DNA of 64,000 nt. Origin: Liolophura sinensis. Its lineage: Eukaryota > Mollusca > Polyplacophora > Chitonida > Chitonidae. The translations under genes were made by a program, and so were the position numbers. The notes below the pieces were generated by a model that was given only the letters and a program-made list of their open reading frames with translations, did not search any database and was not told the origin of the DNA. The number at the start of each line of letters is the position of its first letter. Within the stretch, counting starts at the first letter, position 1. Of the stretch, positions 1-13,249 are shown one piece after another. The stretch is from positions 30,312,470 through 30,376,469 of the forward strand of contig NC_088295.1 of NCBI RefSeq assembly GCF_032854445.1, given 5' to 3'.

Positions 1-1599
1 AGGAACGTTTCACCGGGAGATAGGAGAGGAAAATGACAGTAATCTATCTCCCATTTGCCAGAAGTTTGAAGACCATCAGGAATTAATTAAACAGACTATA
101 TTTAGGGATATAAAGTGTCGTCCCAGGGTTGCACCAGACAGCACAAGAAATTACGTTGTTGCTCTCCTTATCGACATAGCCATAGTCAGAAATGACGTTT
201 TGCCTGAAACCTTCAACAAATCTAATTACCTAATCTTAGTAATGGCTCTTCCCTTCTCCACATATCTACCCAAAATATACTGAATCCACGTTTTTCCTCG
301 TTATTACATATTTTCGGAACCTCATTACCCAGATGATTGTCATTAATTTCAAAAGGTAAATATTAATAATGTAATGGAAAGGCCCAATGCACAAACGCTT
401 TGATTAAAATGCACTTTATCCTGTAAGAAAAAACGATAGTAATAAGAATAAGGGCCTGAAGATGTTTAGCATTTTAAAGAATTGGGCAGAAATGTGTTAT
501 CAAGAGTACGTAACACACAAGATCGCAAATAAGAGTGACATATACATACACTGTATACATAATAAAGCATATTTTGCTTTCCGTTGGACTGTGATTGATT
601 TTAACGGACATTTTTGAGGAAGAAAAACAACACACGTGTATGCACACTCATTCACCCATACGTTGCACGCAAACCTTAATGATATTTTGTCTGGTGCTTA
701 AAGTTAAACTGCTCTTAGATTATTAACATTTACCATTGTCTCCATATCTATTGGTTTGCTGAATCGTGCTGTGGGAGAGCCTTTTCCGTGTTTCTATGTA
801 GGCCCCTATGTATACATTTCTACCCGATGTGCCTTACTGGAGTTTCCTTGTTTTTCACCCCTGTTGCAAACCGCAGGTTTCTGAGTGTATAATGTATCGT
901 TTTGGGATCGAGTTGTCTTTAAACAGTGAAGAAAGGCGTCTTATCCGATCTGCTCTTTAGTAATAGGATATCACCTGCGTTATACAGGTGCGTGACCTGA
1001 TCACACACTCAAAACAACACCAATAGGTAGTATTTCCGACAAGCGCAGATTAACTTTAAAATATAGTTTTTAACAGTGTATACGTAAAGCTTTTGTAGAT
1101 TCATGATGGCACGACCACTGGTTTAAATATCAGACACAACGGTTGCACCCAGACGGGAAGTCTCATATACACAGCCGGGTGTGCATGTGCAGTCTTATAT
1201 TCAGGTCCTGTACGGACTTTTTCAAAGTGAAACTTTTATCTGTGAATTTCGTGGACGAAGAACATTTGACTTCAGGCAGGCAATGACCGGTTGTGCTTAA
1301 ACGAGTAGGAACGAGTGAACGGTGAGTATACGTGTGACTGGTAATACCTCAACCCTCGCCTCGTTCCTCATATACCGTCCTCGAACAACTCCAAGGCGTT
1401 GGGTCCAATTGCACAAAGTAAACCACTTTTGAATGAATACTGCATTATCATGACGTGTTCAGAATGAACGATCTTCACAGTGCGTTAAAATAGGCATTTA
1501 ATTTCTAGCATTCCAAAAATAAGCTCCTTAATCAAGTTTCACATTTTTGTTTTAAGTCTAAAACGTTTCTGCCCGTTTGGACCCGTTTCCGTCCTAATT
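1..1599. other. 5' flank, nothing recognised
   Basis: AT-rich, no long ORF, no recognisable RNA gene or conserved motif. Promoter or 5' UTR exons of the mucin gene could lie here or between 1.8 and 4.9 kb, but nothing in the sequence locates them. Confidence 0.6.
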
Positions 1600-1765
1600 T
1601 GTTTTTATTTGACTAGTGTTTTGCGCCGTACTCAAGAATATTTCACTTATAAGACAGCTTTGTGATAGATGGAAATCGGCCTATGTCCGGGGGAAATCCA
1701 CGACCGTCCGCAGTTTGCTGGAAATCATTCCCACGAAGTTCTGCACTGACAGAACATTGTCTAAC
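1600..1765 (-). mobile_element. SINE fragment, reverse orientation
   Basis: The plus strand shows tagtgttttgcgccgtactc, tcaagaatatttcacttata and the reversed body; the head is missing and the fragment is diverged. Confidence 0.8.
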
Positions 1766-2414
1766 ATTTGGGTCTCAAATGGGGTCCATAGGCTTAAAGA
1801 TCGCCGAGAGAATGGTGCCCCTTCCTTGTCAGTTGAGTGCTGGGCTTGGCGCCTCAAGTAAGGTAGAAGACCAGTAATTTGTAGATTGTTGTCAGTACAT
1901 TGGGTCTGGGTATGGCGTCGTCCTTGATTTCATCGACGTTCTTCTCAGGCAGCATTATTAGCTTATACTGCAAGGATTACAAGAAATTATTCGTGGTGAT
2001 AATGGGGAAGTAATTTTGAAATTCTTAAACAAAGAAACAAGTAACCAATGGTGTAATCTGTTGTGTTCGTAATGTGACTTAGCGTGCTTGTGCTTTACGA
2101 CTAATCCACACTGAAAACATCCTGTGCTACACACAAGATGATTGACCCGTCCGGGTTTATGACACTTGAACACAGAATATGAAGACTTATTGATGGAGGG
2201 GAAATTATGTTGGAGGCGGCGATGAGAATAAGCTCCGGTAATAAAATATATACATATATACCGATGTTGACGGCAAATATGCTTTGCTTCCCAACTCGCT
2301 CTATTAAAAAATGTCCGACTGAAAGTTTTTCAAGTGAAAATAATTTAGTTTCGCCTGAATTGAAACTACTTTATTATAGTAACATGTTCGTCGCGGAATT
2401 GTTTCAGTTTCTAT

Positions 2415-2601
2415 TGTATTTGATTTATTTATTTGATTTGTGTTTTACGTCGTACTCAAGAATATTTCACTTATACAACGGCGGCCAGCGTTATGGTGGG
2501 GGGAAACCCACGACTAACCGCAGGTTGCTGCAAAACCTTCCCACATACGACCGGAGAAAAAGCCAGCATGAACTGTACTTGAACTTAAAACAATCATTAT
2601 A
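2415..2601 (-). mobile_element. SINE fragment, reverse orientation
   Basis: Begins with the reversed tail (tttatttatttgatttgtgt) and continues through cggcggccagcgttatggtg to the region next to the B box; the tRNA head is absent. Confidence 0.85.
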
Positions 2602-2639
2602 ACATGCTAACTTGCATCATCAGTAGAATGTGTAAAGGC

Positions 2640-2815
2640 GTGAGCCTTGTTTACAGTTAAAGGTAAAAAATAGCGTGAAAGCGCATGCCTCCATTGGTTT
2701 GGAATTACTGAGTGTTCGAATGTTTCGACCAGGGTTCCTCTGTCAAGAGGATTGTCCTCTACGTGTACCTGGCTAGGGTCGTTAGTCTGGGCATCGTGTG
2801 AAACACCAATCAATC
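2640..2815 (+). mobile_element. Possible diverged SINE-like sequence
   Basis: Ends gtgtgaaacaccaatcaatc, close to the SINE tail; the rest is only weakly similar. Confidence 0.4.
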
Positions 2816-2819
2816 AAGT

Positions 2820-3739
2820 AAATCAAACGTTAATGTCGCCATCTTTACGAAACAGTAGTTTAGATTGTATACGAGAATGTGATTATTGATTGGGGAGATA
2901 TACGAAGGTATTTCAAATGGAAATGTTTAATAGTGAATTCATTACTTTCAAAGATATAACAAATTTGTTCGTGTTCTATAAATCGGTGAATTCTGAACAC
3001 ACTCTTTCGAAACTGACTTCTTTAATATGCGTTAACCACGAGTGCGAAAACCCAAGCCTGTGACTCAGTTTTAAAGCGAATGCAATTCGATAGTTAAAAC
3101 GGGCGGTTCGTGCAACTTGAAGATATGTCAGTACACGCAGTTATTCTGTCCCTAATGTTTCACTTCACCGCGCAACAAAAATACCGATCAAATCAACGTA
3201 TGCAACTTGGAATTTATGTCTCCTGGAAACTCTATCCAATTTGGACAACGCCCGCTAAAAGAAAATACATCGTAATGTATCTGAGGATGTCAATGCTTAA
3301 TTAGTGAATGGGTTACAAACAGACGTCAGTATGGGTGGGCTTTTCACCGAACTATTTAGGCTTAACCAAACCAAACTGAAAGAACCAAGGGTTCAACTCT
3401 GGGCGACAAACATGTTCCCTGTGATCAGTGATTCAGTTGTTCTTTTATGTAATTTCTAAGTAATAAGGCTTTGTGGTCTGCAACTGAACAGTTCATGACG
3501 CGCCAGAAGCGTTTGGTTTTCTTCCGTATTTTTTAAGAAATTGTGTATGTAGTCTTTTGTACTTATACGCAAAGCAAACACAAAAATGACCAGGAAATTA
3601 TTAGTAGAAAGACCATTAAAAAATGCATCCAAACATTTACTTAGATTCAGCTACATTTTTTTCCTCTGAAATGAATTCAGTCAGCGGTTTGGTTTATAAA
3701 GTGCGCATTGTACATTTTATTATGTAAAGGTATTTACAC
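2820..3739. other. Flanking sequence, nothing recognised
   Basis: Only small random ORFs and AT-rich sequence between SINE copies; the same holds for 1770-2410. Confidence 0.55.
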
Positions 3740-3749
3740 TTGCAATATC

Positions 3750-4003
3750 GGGGCCTCCGTGGCTCAGTTGGCTAGCGCAGCGTAATGACCCAGGCGGCTC
3801 ACACCAATGCGATCGCTGTGAGTTTAAATCCAGCTCATACTGGCATCCTCTCCAGCCGTGCGTGAGAAGATCTTCCAACAACCTGCGGATGGTCGTGCGT
3901 TTCCTCCTGGCTCTGCCCGGTTTCCTCCCACCATAATGCTGGCCGCCGTCGTGTAAGGGAAATGTTCTTGAGTACGGCGTAAAACACCAATCAAATAAAT
4001 AAA
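3750..4003 (+). mobile_element. Full-length tRNA-derived SINE with perfect target duplication
   Basis: Starts ggggcctccgtggctcagtt (tRNA-like head), has a B-box-like gtttaaatcc, a conserved body (cataatgctggccgccgtcg) and a tail, gtaaaacaccaatcaaataa. Ten-base target duplicates ttgcaatatc lie at 3740-3749 and 4004-4013. Confidence 0.92.
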
Positions 4004-4013
4004 TTGCAATATC

Positions 4014-4899
4014 AGTATCAATATGGCCCATAAATTCCACCATACATTTTATTATTTAAAGATATTTTGACATGTAGGTTTATATACTTTTTGTTCTGGT
4101 GCTTTTTTTCCCTTTGAGTCTTATGCATTTATGAACAGTTTCTTCCGTTCCTTTGGACGAAAAAGTAAATCCAACATATGTCTCTACGAAGAACGAAAAG
4201 TCGGTGCAACGCCCTTGGTGACATAAAATATTAATGTATTGCGTAAGGCTCACCTTACAGTCCAAGCAGTTGACTTCAAAGTATCTTTAGATACCGCTCT
4301 CGACAGTTTTTCTATTGAAGCTTACTCACTTCAATATATACCTAAACGACTGCTATGGTAGTTAAAACACATCCCTTTGGCAAATAGGTACAGTTATTAA
4401 CACAGAAACACATCAGGACTGTACAAAAAATACTGTAAGCATTTGCCAATGATGCCACAGGCGAAAGTGGAATTTTAACTGCATTTGCGTTATATGATTG
4501 TATCTCGATGATACAAATGAAACCAAAGCAAATGAAACTAAAAATACATATTATTTATTTAATAAATAATTTCTTTAATGTGACAGAAAATATTGTCTTA
4601 TTCTGAAATTGTGCCATAGATATATAATGCTAGAATGCAAATAATTATACATCCATTAACAAAGTAATAAGAGTACCTGACTAGTGTTAAACATTATCTT
4701 AACTAACAAGCTTATTAAATCAGGGACCGGTCTATTCTCTGACAACTAACTCGCAGGATCGCTTCTTCGGCTGAACCTACTTGATACATCCGACCGGATA
4801 CGTGGCAACCAGATATGGTTTTCTCCTATTTCCTACAAACTTAACTTGTAGAGGCAGGTTATACACCAAAAGGATGAAATAAATTATTATCATTTTCAG
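4014..4899. other. Sequence just upstream of exon 1, possible 5' UTR intron end
   Basis: No gene seen. It ends in an acceptor-like ttattatcattttcag, so exon 1 may be preceded by a non-coding exon further left. Confidence 0.45.
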
Positions 4900-4917
4900 G
4901 TACCGGCCAATACCAAG

Positions 4918-7900
4918 ATGTCGGGAGTTGTCGTTGGGCATAGGTTCACTACAGTGGCAGTAATATGTTATTTAATTTTCACAATAATCACAAAATCTAC
5001 TACTACTGCAATCACTACCACGACAAATCCTACTGTAGAATCTACCACGACTAATACTACTGCAAAACCTACCACCACAACTACTGAAGAAAATACCGCC
5101 ACTACTACTACTGCAGAATCTACCACCACTACTACTACTGCAGAACCTACCACCACTACCACTGCAGAACCTACCACCACTACTACTACTGCAGAACCTA
5201 CAACCACTACTACTGCAGAACCTTCCCAAACTACTACTACTGCAGAACCTACAACGACTACTACTACTGCAGAACCTACCGCCACAACTACTACTGCAGA
5301 ACCTACGACCACCACTACTGCAGAAGCTACCACGACTACTACTACTGCAGAACCTACAACCACTACTACTGCAGAACCTACGACCACTACTACTGGAGAA
5401 CCTACTGCAACTACTACTACTGCAGAACCTACCACGACAACTACTACTGTAGAACCTACCACGACTACTACTACTGCAGAACCTACCACGACAACTACTA
5501 CTGTAGAACCTACCACGACTTCTACTACTGTAGAACCTACGACCACAGCTACTGCAAAACCTACCCCCACTACTACTACTGCAGAACCTACAACCACTTC
5601 TACTACAGAACCTACCACAACTACTACTACTGCAGAACCTAGCACGACTACTACTACTGCAGAACCTACAACCACTACTACTGCAGAACCTACCACGACT
5701 ACTACTACTGCAGAACCTACCACGACTATTACTACTGCAGAACCTACCGCCACTACTACTACTGTAGAACCTACAACCACTTCTACTGCAGAACCTACCA
5801 CCACCACTACTGCAGAACCTACTGCCACTAGTACTACTGCAGATCCTACAACCAATACTACTGCAGAACCTACCCAAACTACTACTACTGCAGAACCCAC
5901 CACGACTACTACTACTGCAGAACCTACCACCACAGCCACTGAAGAACCTACCGCCACTACTACTACTGCAGAACCTACAACCACTTCTACTGCAGAACCT
6001 GCCACCACCAGTACTGCAGAACCTACTGCCACTACTACTACTGTAGAACCTACCACCACTACTACTACTGCAGAACCTACAACCACTCCTACTGCAGAAC
6101 CTACGACCACTACTACTGCAGAACCTACCACGACTACTACTACTGTAGAAACTACTACTGTAGAACCTACAACGACTACTACTACTGCAGAACCTACAAC
6201 CACTACTACTGCAGAGCCTACAACTACTTTTACTGCAGAACCTACCACCACCACTACTGCAGAACCTACTGCCACAACTACTACTGTAGAACCTACTACG
6301 ACTACTACTACTGCAGAACCAACCGCCACTACTACTACTGCAGAACCTACAACCACCACTACTGCAGAACCTACCACGACTACTACTACTGCAGAGCCTA
6401 CGACCACTACTACTGCAGAACCTACCCAAATTACTACTAATGCAGAACCTACCACGACAACTACTACTGTAGAACCTACCACGACTACTACTACTGCAGA
6501 ACCTACCACGACAACTACTACTGTAGAACCTACCACGACCACTACTACTGCAGAAGCTACCACCACTACTACCGCAGAACCTACCACGACTATTACTACA
6601 GCAGAACCTACAACCACTACTACTGCAGAACCTACCACGATTACTACTACTGCAGAACCTACAATCACGACTACTGCAAAACCTTCCCAAACTACTACTA
6701 CTGCAGAACCTACCGCCATAACAACTACTGCAGAACCTGCAACCACTACTACTGCAGAACCTAGCACGACTACTACTACTGCAGAACCTACAACAACTAC
6801 TACTGCAGAAGCTACGACCACTACTACTGCAGAACCTACCCAAACTACTACTACTGCAGCACCTACCACGACAACTACTACTGTAGAACCTACCACGACT
6901 ACTACTACTGTAGAACCTACCACCACAGCCACTGCAGAACCTACCACCACTACTACTACTGCAGAACCTACGACCACTACTACTGCAGAACCACCACCAC
7001 TACTACTACTGCAGAACCTACAACCACTACTACTGCAGAACCTTCCCAAACTACTACTACTGCAGAACCTACAACGACTACTACTACTGCAGAACCTACC
7101 GCCACAACTACTACTGCAGAACCTACGACCACCACTACTACAGAACCTACCACGACTACTACTATTGCAGAACCTACAACCACTACTACTGCAGAACCTA
7201 CGACCACTACTACTGGAGAACCTACTGCAACTACTACTACTGCAGAACCTATCACGACAACTACTACTGTAGAACCTACCACGAAAACTACTACTGTAGA
7301 ACCTATCACGACTACTACTACTGTAGAACCTACCACCACAGCTACTGCAGAACCTACCGCCACTACTACTACTGCAGAACCTACAACCACTTCTACTGCA
7401 GAACCTACCACAACTACTACTACTGCAGAACCTGCAACCACTACTACTGCAAAACCTACCACTACTACTACTACTGCAGAACCTACCACCACAGCTATTG
7501 CAGAACCTACCGCCACTACTACTAGTGCAGAACCTACAACCACTTCTATTGCAGAACCTACCACCAGCACTACTGCAGAACCTACTGCCACTACTACTAC
7601 TGCAGAGCCTCCCACCACTACTACTACCGCAGAACCTACCACGACAACTACTACTGCAGAACCTACAACCACTACTACTGCAGCACTTACCACCACAGCT
7701 ACTGCAGAACCTACCGCCACTACTACTATTGCAGAACCTACCACGACTACTACTACTGCAGAACCTACCACCACAGCTACTGCAGAACCTACCGCCACTA
7801 CTACTACTGCAGAACCTACAACAACTACTACTACTGCAGAACCTACCACCATTACTACTACTGCAGAACGTACCACCACTACTACTATTGCAGAACCTAC

Positions 7901-10900
7901 CACCACTTCTACTGCAGAACCTACTGCCACTACGACTACTGCAGAACCTACGACCACCACTACTGTAGAACCTTTCACGACTACTACTACCGCAGAATCT
8001 ACAACCACTACTACTGCAGAACCTACCACCACTACTACTGCAGAACCTACCACCACTACTACTACTGTGGAACCTCCCACCACTACTACAGCTGTAGAAC
8101 CTCCCACAACTACTATTACCGCAGAACCTACCATGAAAGCTACTACCGTTGAACCTACAACGACTAATACTACTGCAGAACCTACGACCATCACTACTGT
8201 AGAACCTACCACGACTACTACTACTGCAGAACCTACAACCACTACTACTGCAGAAGCTACCACCACTACTACTGCAGAACCTACCACGACTACTACTACT
8301 GCAGAACCTACAACCACTACTACTGCAGAACCTACCCAAACTACTATTACTGCAGAACCTACCGCCACTACTACTACTGCAGAACCTACAACAACTACTA
8401 CTACTGCAGAACCTACCACCATTTACTACTACTGCAGAACCTACCACCACTACTACTACTGCAGAACCTACCACTACAACTACTACTGTAGAACCTACCA
8501 CGACTACTACTACTGCAGAACCTACCACCACAGCTACTGCAGAACCTACCGCCACTACTACTACTGCAGAATCTACAACAACTACTACTACTACTGCAGA
8601 ACCTACCACCATTACTACTACTGCAGAACCTACCACCACTACTACTATTGCAGAACCTACCACCACCACTACTGCAGAACCTACTGCCACTACTACTACT
8701 GCAGAACCTACAACCACTACTACTGCAGAACCTACCACGACTACTACAACTGTGGAACTTCCCACCGCTACTACTACTGTAGAACCTCCCACCACTACTA
8801 CTACCGCAGAACCTACCACGAAACCTACTACTGTAGAACCTACCACGACTACTACTACTGCAAAACCTACAATCACTACTACAGCAGAACCTACCACCAC
8901 TACTACTGCAGAACCTACCACGACTACTACTACTGCAGAACCTACGACCACCACTACTACAGAGCCTATCACCACTACTACTTCTGTAGAACCTCCCACC
9001 ACTACTACTACCGCAGAACCCACCACAATAACTACTAATGTAGAACCTCCCACGACAACTACTACTGCAGAACCTACCCCCACTACTACTACTGCAGAAC
9101 CTACCACCACTACTACTGCAGAACCTACCACTACAGCTACTGCAGTACCTACCGCCACTACTACTACTGCAGAACGTACAACCACTTCTACTGCAGAACC
9201 TACCACCACCACCAATGCAGAACCTACTGCCACTACTACTACTACAGAACCTCCCACCACTACTACTACCGCAGAACCTACCACGACAACTACTACTGTA
9301 GAACCTACAACGACTACTACTACTGCAGAACCTACCACCACTACTACTGCAGAACCTACCACCACTACTACTACAGCAGAACCTACCACGACTATTACCG
9401 CCACTACTACTATTGCAGAACCTACCACCACTTCTACTACTACAGAACCTCCCACCACTACTACTACCGCAGAACCCATCACGACAACTACTACTGCAGA
9501 ACCTACAACCACTACTACTGCAGAACCTACCACCACAGCTACTGCAGAACCTACCGCCACTACTACTATTGCAGAACCTACCACCACTATTACTACTACA
9601 GAACCTACCACCACTACTACTGCAGAACCTACCACGACTACTACTACTGCAGAACCTACGACCACCACTACTGCAGAACCTACCACGACTACTACTATTG
9701 CAGACCCTACAACCACTACTACTGCAGAAGCCACCACCACTACTACTACTGCAGAAGCTACAACCACTACTACTACTACAGAACCGACCACCACTACTAC
9801 TGCAGAACCTACTGCGACTACTACTACTGCAGAAGCTACTACCACTACTACTGCAGAACCTACCACCACTACCACTACTACAGAACCTACCACCACTACT
9901 ACTGCAGAACCTACCACGAGTACTACCACCACTGTGGAAACTCCCACCACTACTTCTACTGTAGAACCTCCCACCACTACTACTACCGCAAAACCTACCA
10001 CGAAACCTACTACTGTAGAACCTACAACGACTACTACTACTGCAGAACCTACAACCACTACTAATGCAGAACCTACGACGACTACTACTACTGCAGAACC
10101 TACCACGACAACTACTACTGTAAAACCTACCACGACTACTACTACTGTAGAGCCTACCACCACAGCTACTGCAGAACCTACTGCCACTACCACTAATGCA
10201 GAACCTACAACCACTTCTACTACAGAATATACATCCACCACTACTGCAGAACCTACTGCCACTACTACTACTGCAGAACCTCCCACCACTACTTCTACCG
10301 CAGAACCTACCACGACAACTACTACTCTAGAACCTTCTACGACTACTACTACTGCAGAACCTACCACCACTACTACCGTAGAACCTACCACCACTACTAC
10401 TGCAGAACCTACCACCACTACAACTACTGCAGAACCTACCACCACTACAACTACTGCAGAACCTACCACCACTACAACTACTGTAGAACCTACCACCACT
10501 ACTACTGCAGAACCTACTGCGACTACTACTACTGCAGAACCTACCACCACTACTACTGCAGAACCTACCACTACTACTACTACAGAACCTACCACCACTA
10601 CTACTGCAGAACCTACGACGACTACTACTACTGTAGAACCTACCACAACTACTACTACTGCAGAACCTAACACCACTACTACTACTGCAAAACCTACCAC
10701 CACTACTACTGCAGAACCTAAAGCCAGTACTACTACTGCAGAACCTACCACAACAACTACTACCGTAGAACCCACCATCACTGCTACTGCAGAACCTATC
10801 ACAACTACTACTACTGTAGAACCTACAACCACTACCACTGCAGAACCTACGACCACTACTACTGGAGAACCTACTGCAACTACTACTACTGCAGAACCTA

Positions 10901-13249
10901 TCACGACAACTACTACTGTAGAACCTATCACGGCTACTACTACTGCAGAACCTACCACGAAAACTACTACTGTAGAACCTATCACGACTACTACTACTGT
11001 AGAACCTACCACCACAACTACTGCAGAACCTACCGCCACTACTACTACTGCAGAACCTACAACCACTTCTACTGCAGAACCTACCACAACTACTACTACT
11101 GCAGAACCTACAACGACTACTACTACTGCAGAACCTACTACCACAGCTATTGCAGAACCTACCGCCACTACTACTACTGAAGAACCTACAACCACTTCTA
11201 CTGCAGAACCTACCACCAGCACTTCTGCAGAACCTACCCAAACTACTACTACTGCAGAACCTCCCACCACTACTACTACCGCAGAACCTACCACGACAAC
11301 TACTACTGCAGAACCTACAACCACTACTACTGCAGAACCTACCACCACAGCTACTGCAGAACCTACCGAAACTACTACTATTGCAGAACCTACCACGACT
11401 ACTACTACTGCAGAACCTACCACCACAGCTGCTGCAGAACCTACCGCCACTACTACTACTGCAGAACCTACCACCATTACTACTACTGCAGAACCTACCA
11501 CCACTACTACATTTGCAGAACCTACCACCACCACTACTGCAGAACCTACTGCCACTACTACTACTGCAGAACCTACGACCACCACTACTATAGAACCCTT
11601 CACGACTACTACTACTGCAGAATCTACAACCACTACTACTGCAGAAGCTACCACCTCTACTACTGCAGAACCTACCACCACCACTACTACTGTGGAACCT
11701 CCCACCACTACTACTACTGTAGAACCTCCCACAACTACTATTACCGCAGAACCTACCACGAAAACTACTACCGTTGAACCTACAACGACTACTACTACTG
11801 CAGAACCTACAACCACTACTACTGAAGAAGCTACCACCACTACTACTGCAGAACCTACCACGACTACTACTACTGCAGAACCTACAACCACTACTACTGC
11901 AGAACCTACCCAAACTACTATTACTGCAGAACCTACCGCCACTACTACTACTGCAGAACCTACAACAACTACTACTACTGCAGAACCTACCACGAAACCT
12001 ACTACTGCAGAACCTACCACCACTACTACTACTGCAGAACCTACCACTACAACTACTACTGTAGAACCTACCACGACTACTACTACTGCAGAACCTACCA
12101 CCACAGCTACTGCAGAACCTACCGCCACTACTACTACTGCAGAACCTACAACAACTACTACTACTGCAGAACCTACCACCATTACTACTACTGCAGAACC
12201 TACCTCCACTACTACTATTGCAGAACCTACCACCACCACTACTGCAGAACCTACTGCCACTACTACTACTGCAGAACCTACAACCACTACTACTGCAGAA
12301 CCTACCACGACTACTACTACTGTGGAACTTCCCACCACTACTACTACTGTAGAACCTCCCACCACTACTACTACCGCAGAACCTACCACGAAACCTACTA
12401 CTGTAGAACCTACAACGACTACTACTACTGCAGAACCTACCACCACTACTACTGCAGAACCTACCACCACTACTACTACTGCAGAACCTACCACGACTAT
12501 TACCGCCACTACTACTATTGCAGAACCTACCACCACTACTACTACTACAGAACCTCCCACCACTACTACTACCGCAGAACCTACCACAACAACTACTACT
12601 GCAGAACCTACAACCACTACTACTGCAGAACCTACCACCACAGCTACTGCAGAACCTACCGCCACTACTACTATTGCAGAACCTACCACCACTACTACTA
12701 CTGCAGAACCTACCACCACTACTACTGCAGAACCTACCACGACTACTACTACTGCAGAACCTACGACCACCACTACTGCAGAACCTACCACGACTACTGC
12801 TACTGCAGAACCTACAACCACTATTACTGCAGAAGCTACCACCACTACTACTGCACAACTTACCACGACTACTACTACTGCAGAAGCTACCACCACTACT
12901 ACTGTAGAACCTACCACCACTACCACTACTACAGAACCTACCACCACTACTACTGCAGAACCTACCACGACTACTACCACTGTGGAAACTCCCACCACTA
13001 CTTCTACTGTAGAACCTCCCACCACTACTACTACCGCAAAACCTACCACGAAACCTACTACTGTAGAACCTACAACCACTACTACTACTGCAGAACCTAC
13101 AACCACTACTACTGCAGAACCTACCCAAACTACTACTACTGCAGAACCTACCACCACTACTACTTCAGAACCTACTACTACTGCAGAACCTACCACCACT
13201 TCTACTACTGCAGAACCTACCACCACTACAACTACAGTGAAGCAATTGG
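4918..13249 (+). CDS. Exon 1: signal peptide and giant Thr-rich mucin domain
   Basis: The ATG at 4918 has A at -3 and follows a possible 5' UTR acceptor (ttttcag, ending 4899). The first residues, [19 protein letters not shown] and then IFTII, look like a signal peptide. About 2,750 residues of AEPTTTTT or AEPTTTTTT units follow (24 or 27 bp), with E/K/V/I/S variants and no cysteine, as expected for a densely O-glycosylated mucin region. The exon ends CAA TTG G before gtaatt, and joins exon 2 in phase 1. A 1-bp deletion near 6992 and a 1-bp insertion near 8423 cancel each other. As written, the frame stops at 7270-7272, while the shifted frame stays mucin-like between the two points. These may be assembly errors, real lesions, or sequence that is spliced out. 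Confidence 0.75.

Noticed and set aside
3750..3830. tRNA gene in the SINE head
   Set aside because: A tRNA-like A/B-box region is present, but there is no complete cloverleaf, and it continues into the SINE body.
6980..13128. Further long open frames inside the repeat ([15 protein letters not shown] and GRFCSSS types)
   Set aside because: These are other-frame shadows of the same repeat.
4968..13226. A 2,752-codon open frame on the minus strand, the longest in the window
   Set aside because: It is the reverse complement of the Thr repeat; its valine/glycine or serine/arginine/cysteine repeats arise from the codons act, acc, gca and gaa. It has no signal, no domain and no independent evidence. 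The plus strand has a signal peptide and splices in phase to NIDO.
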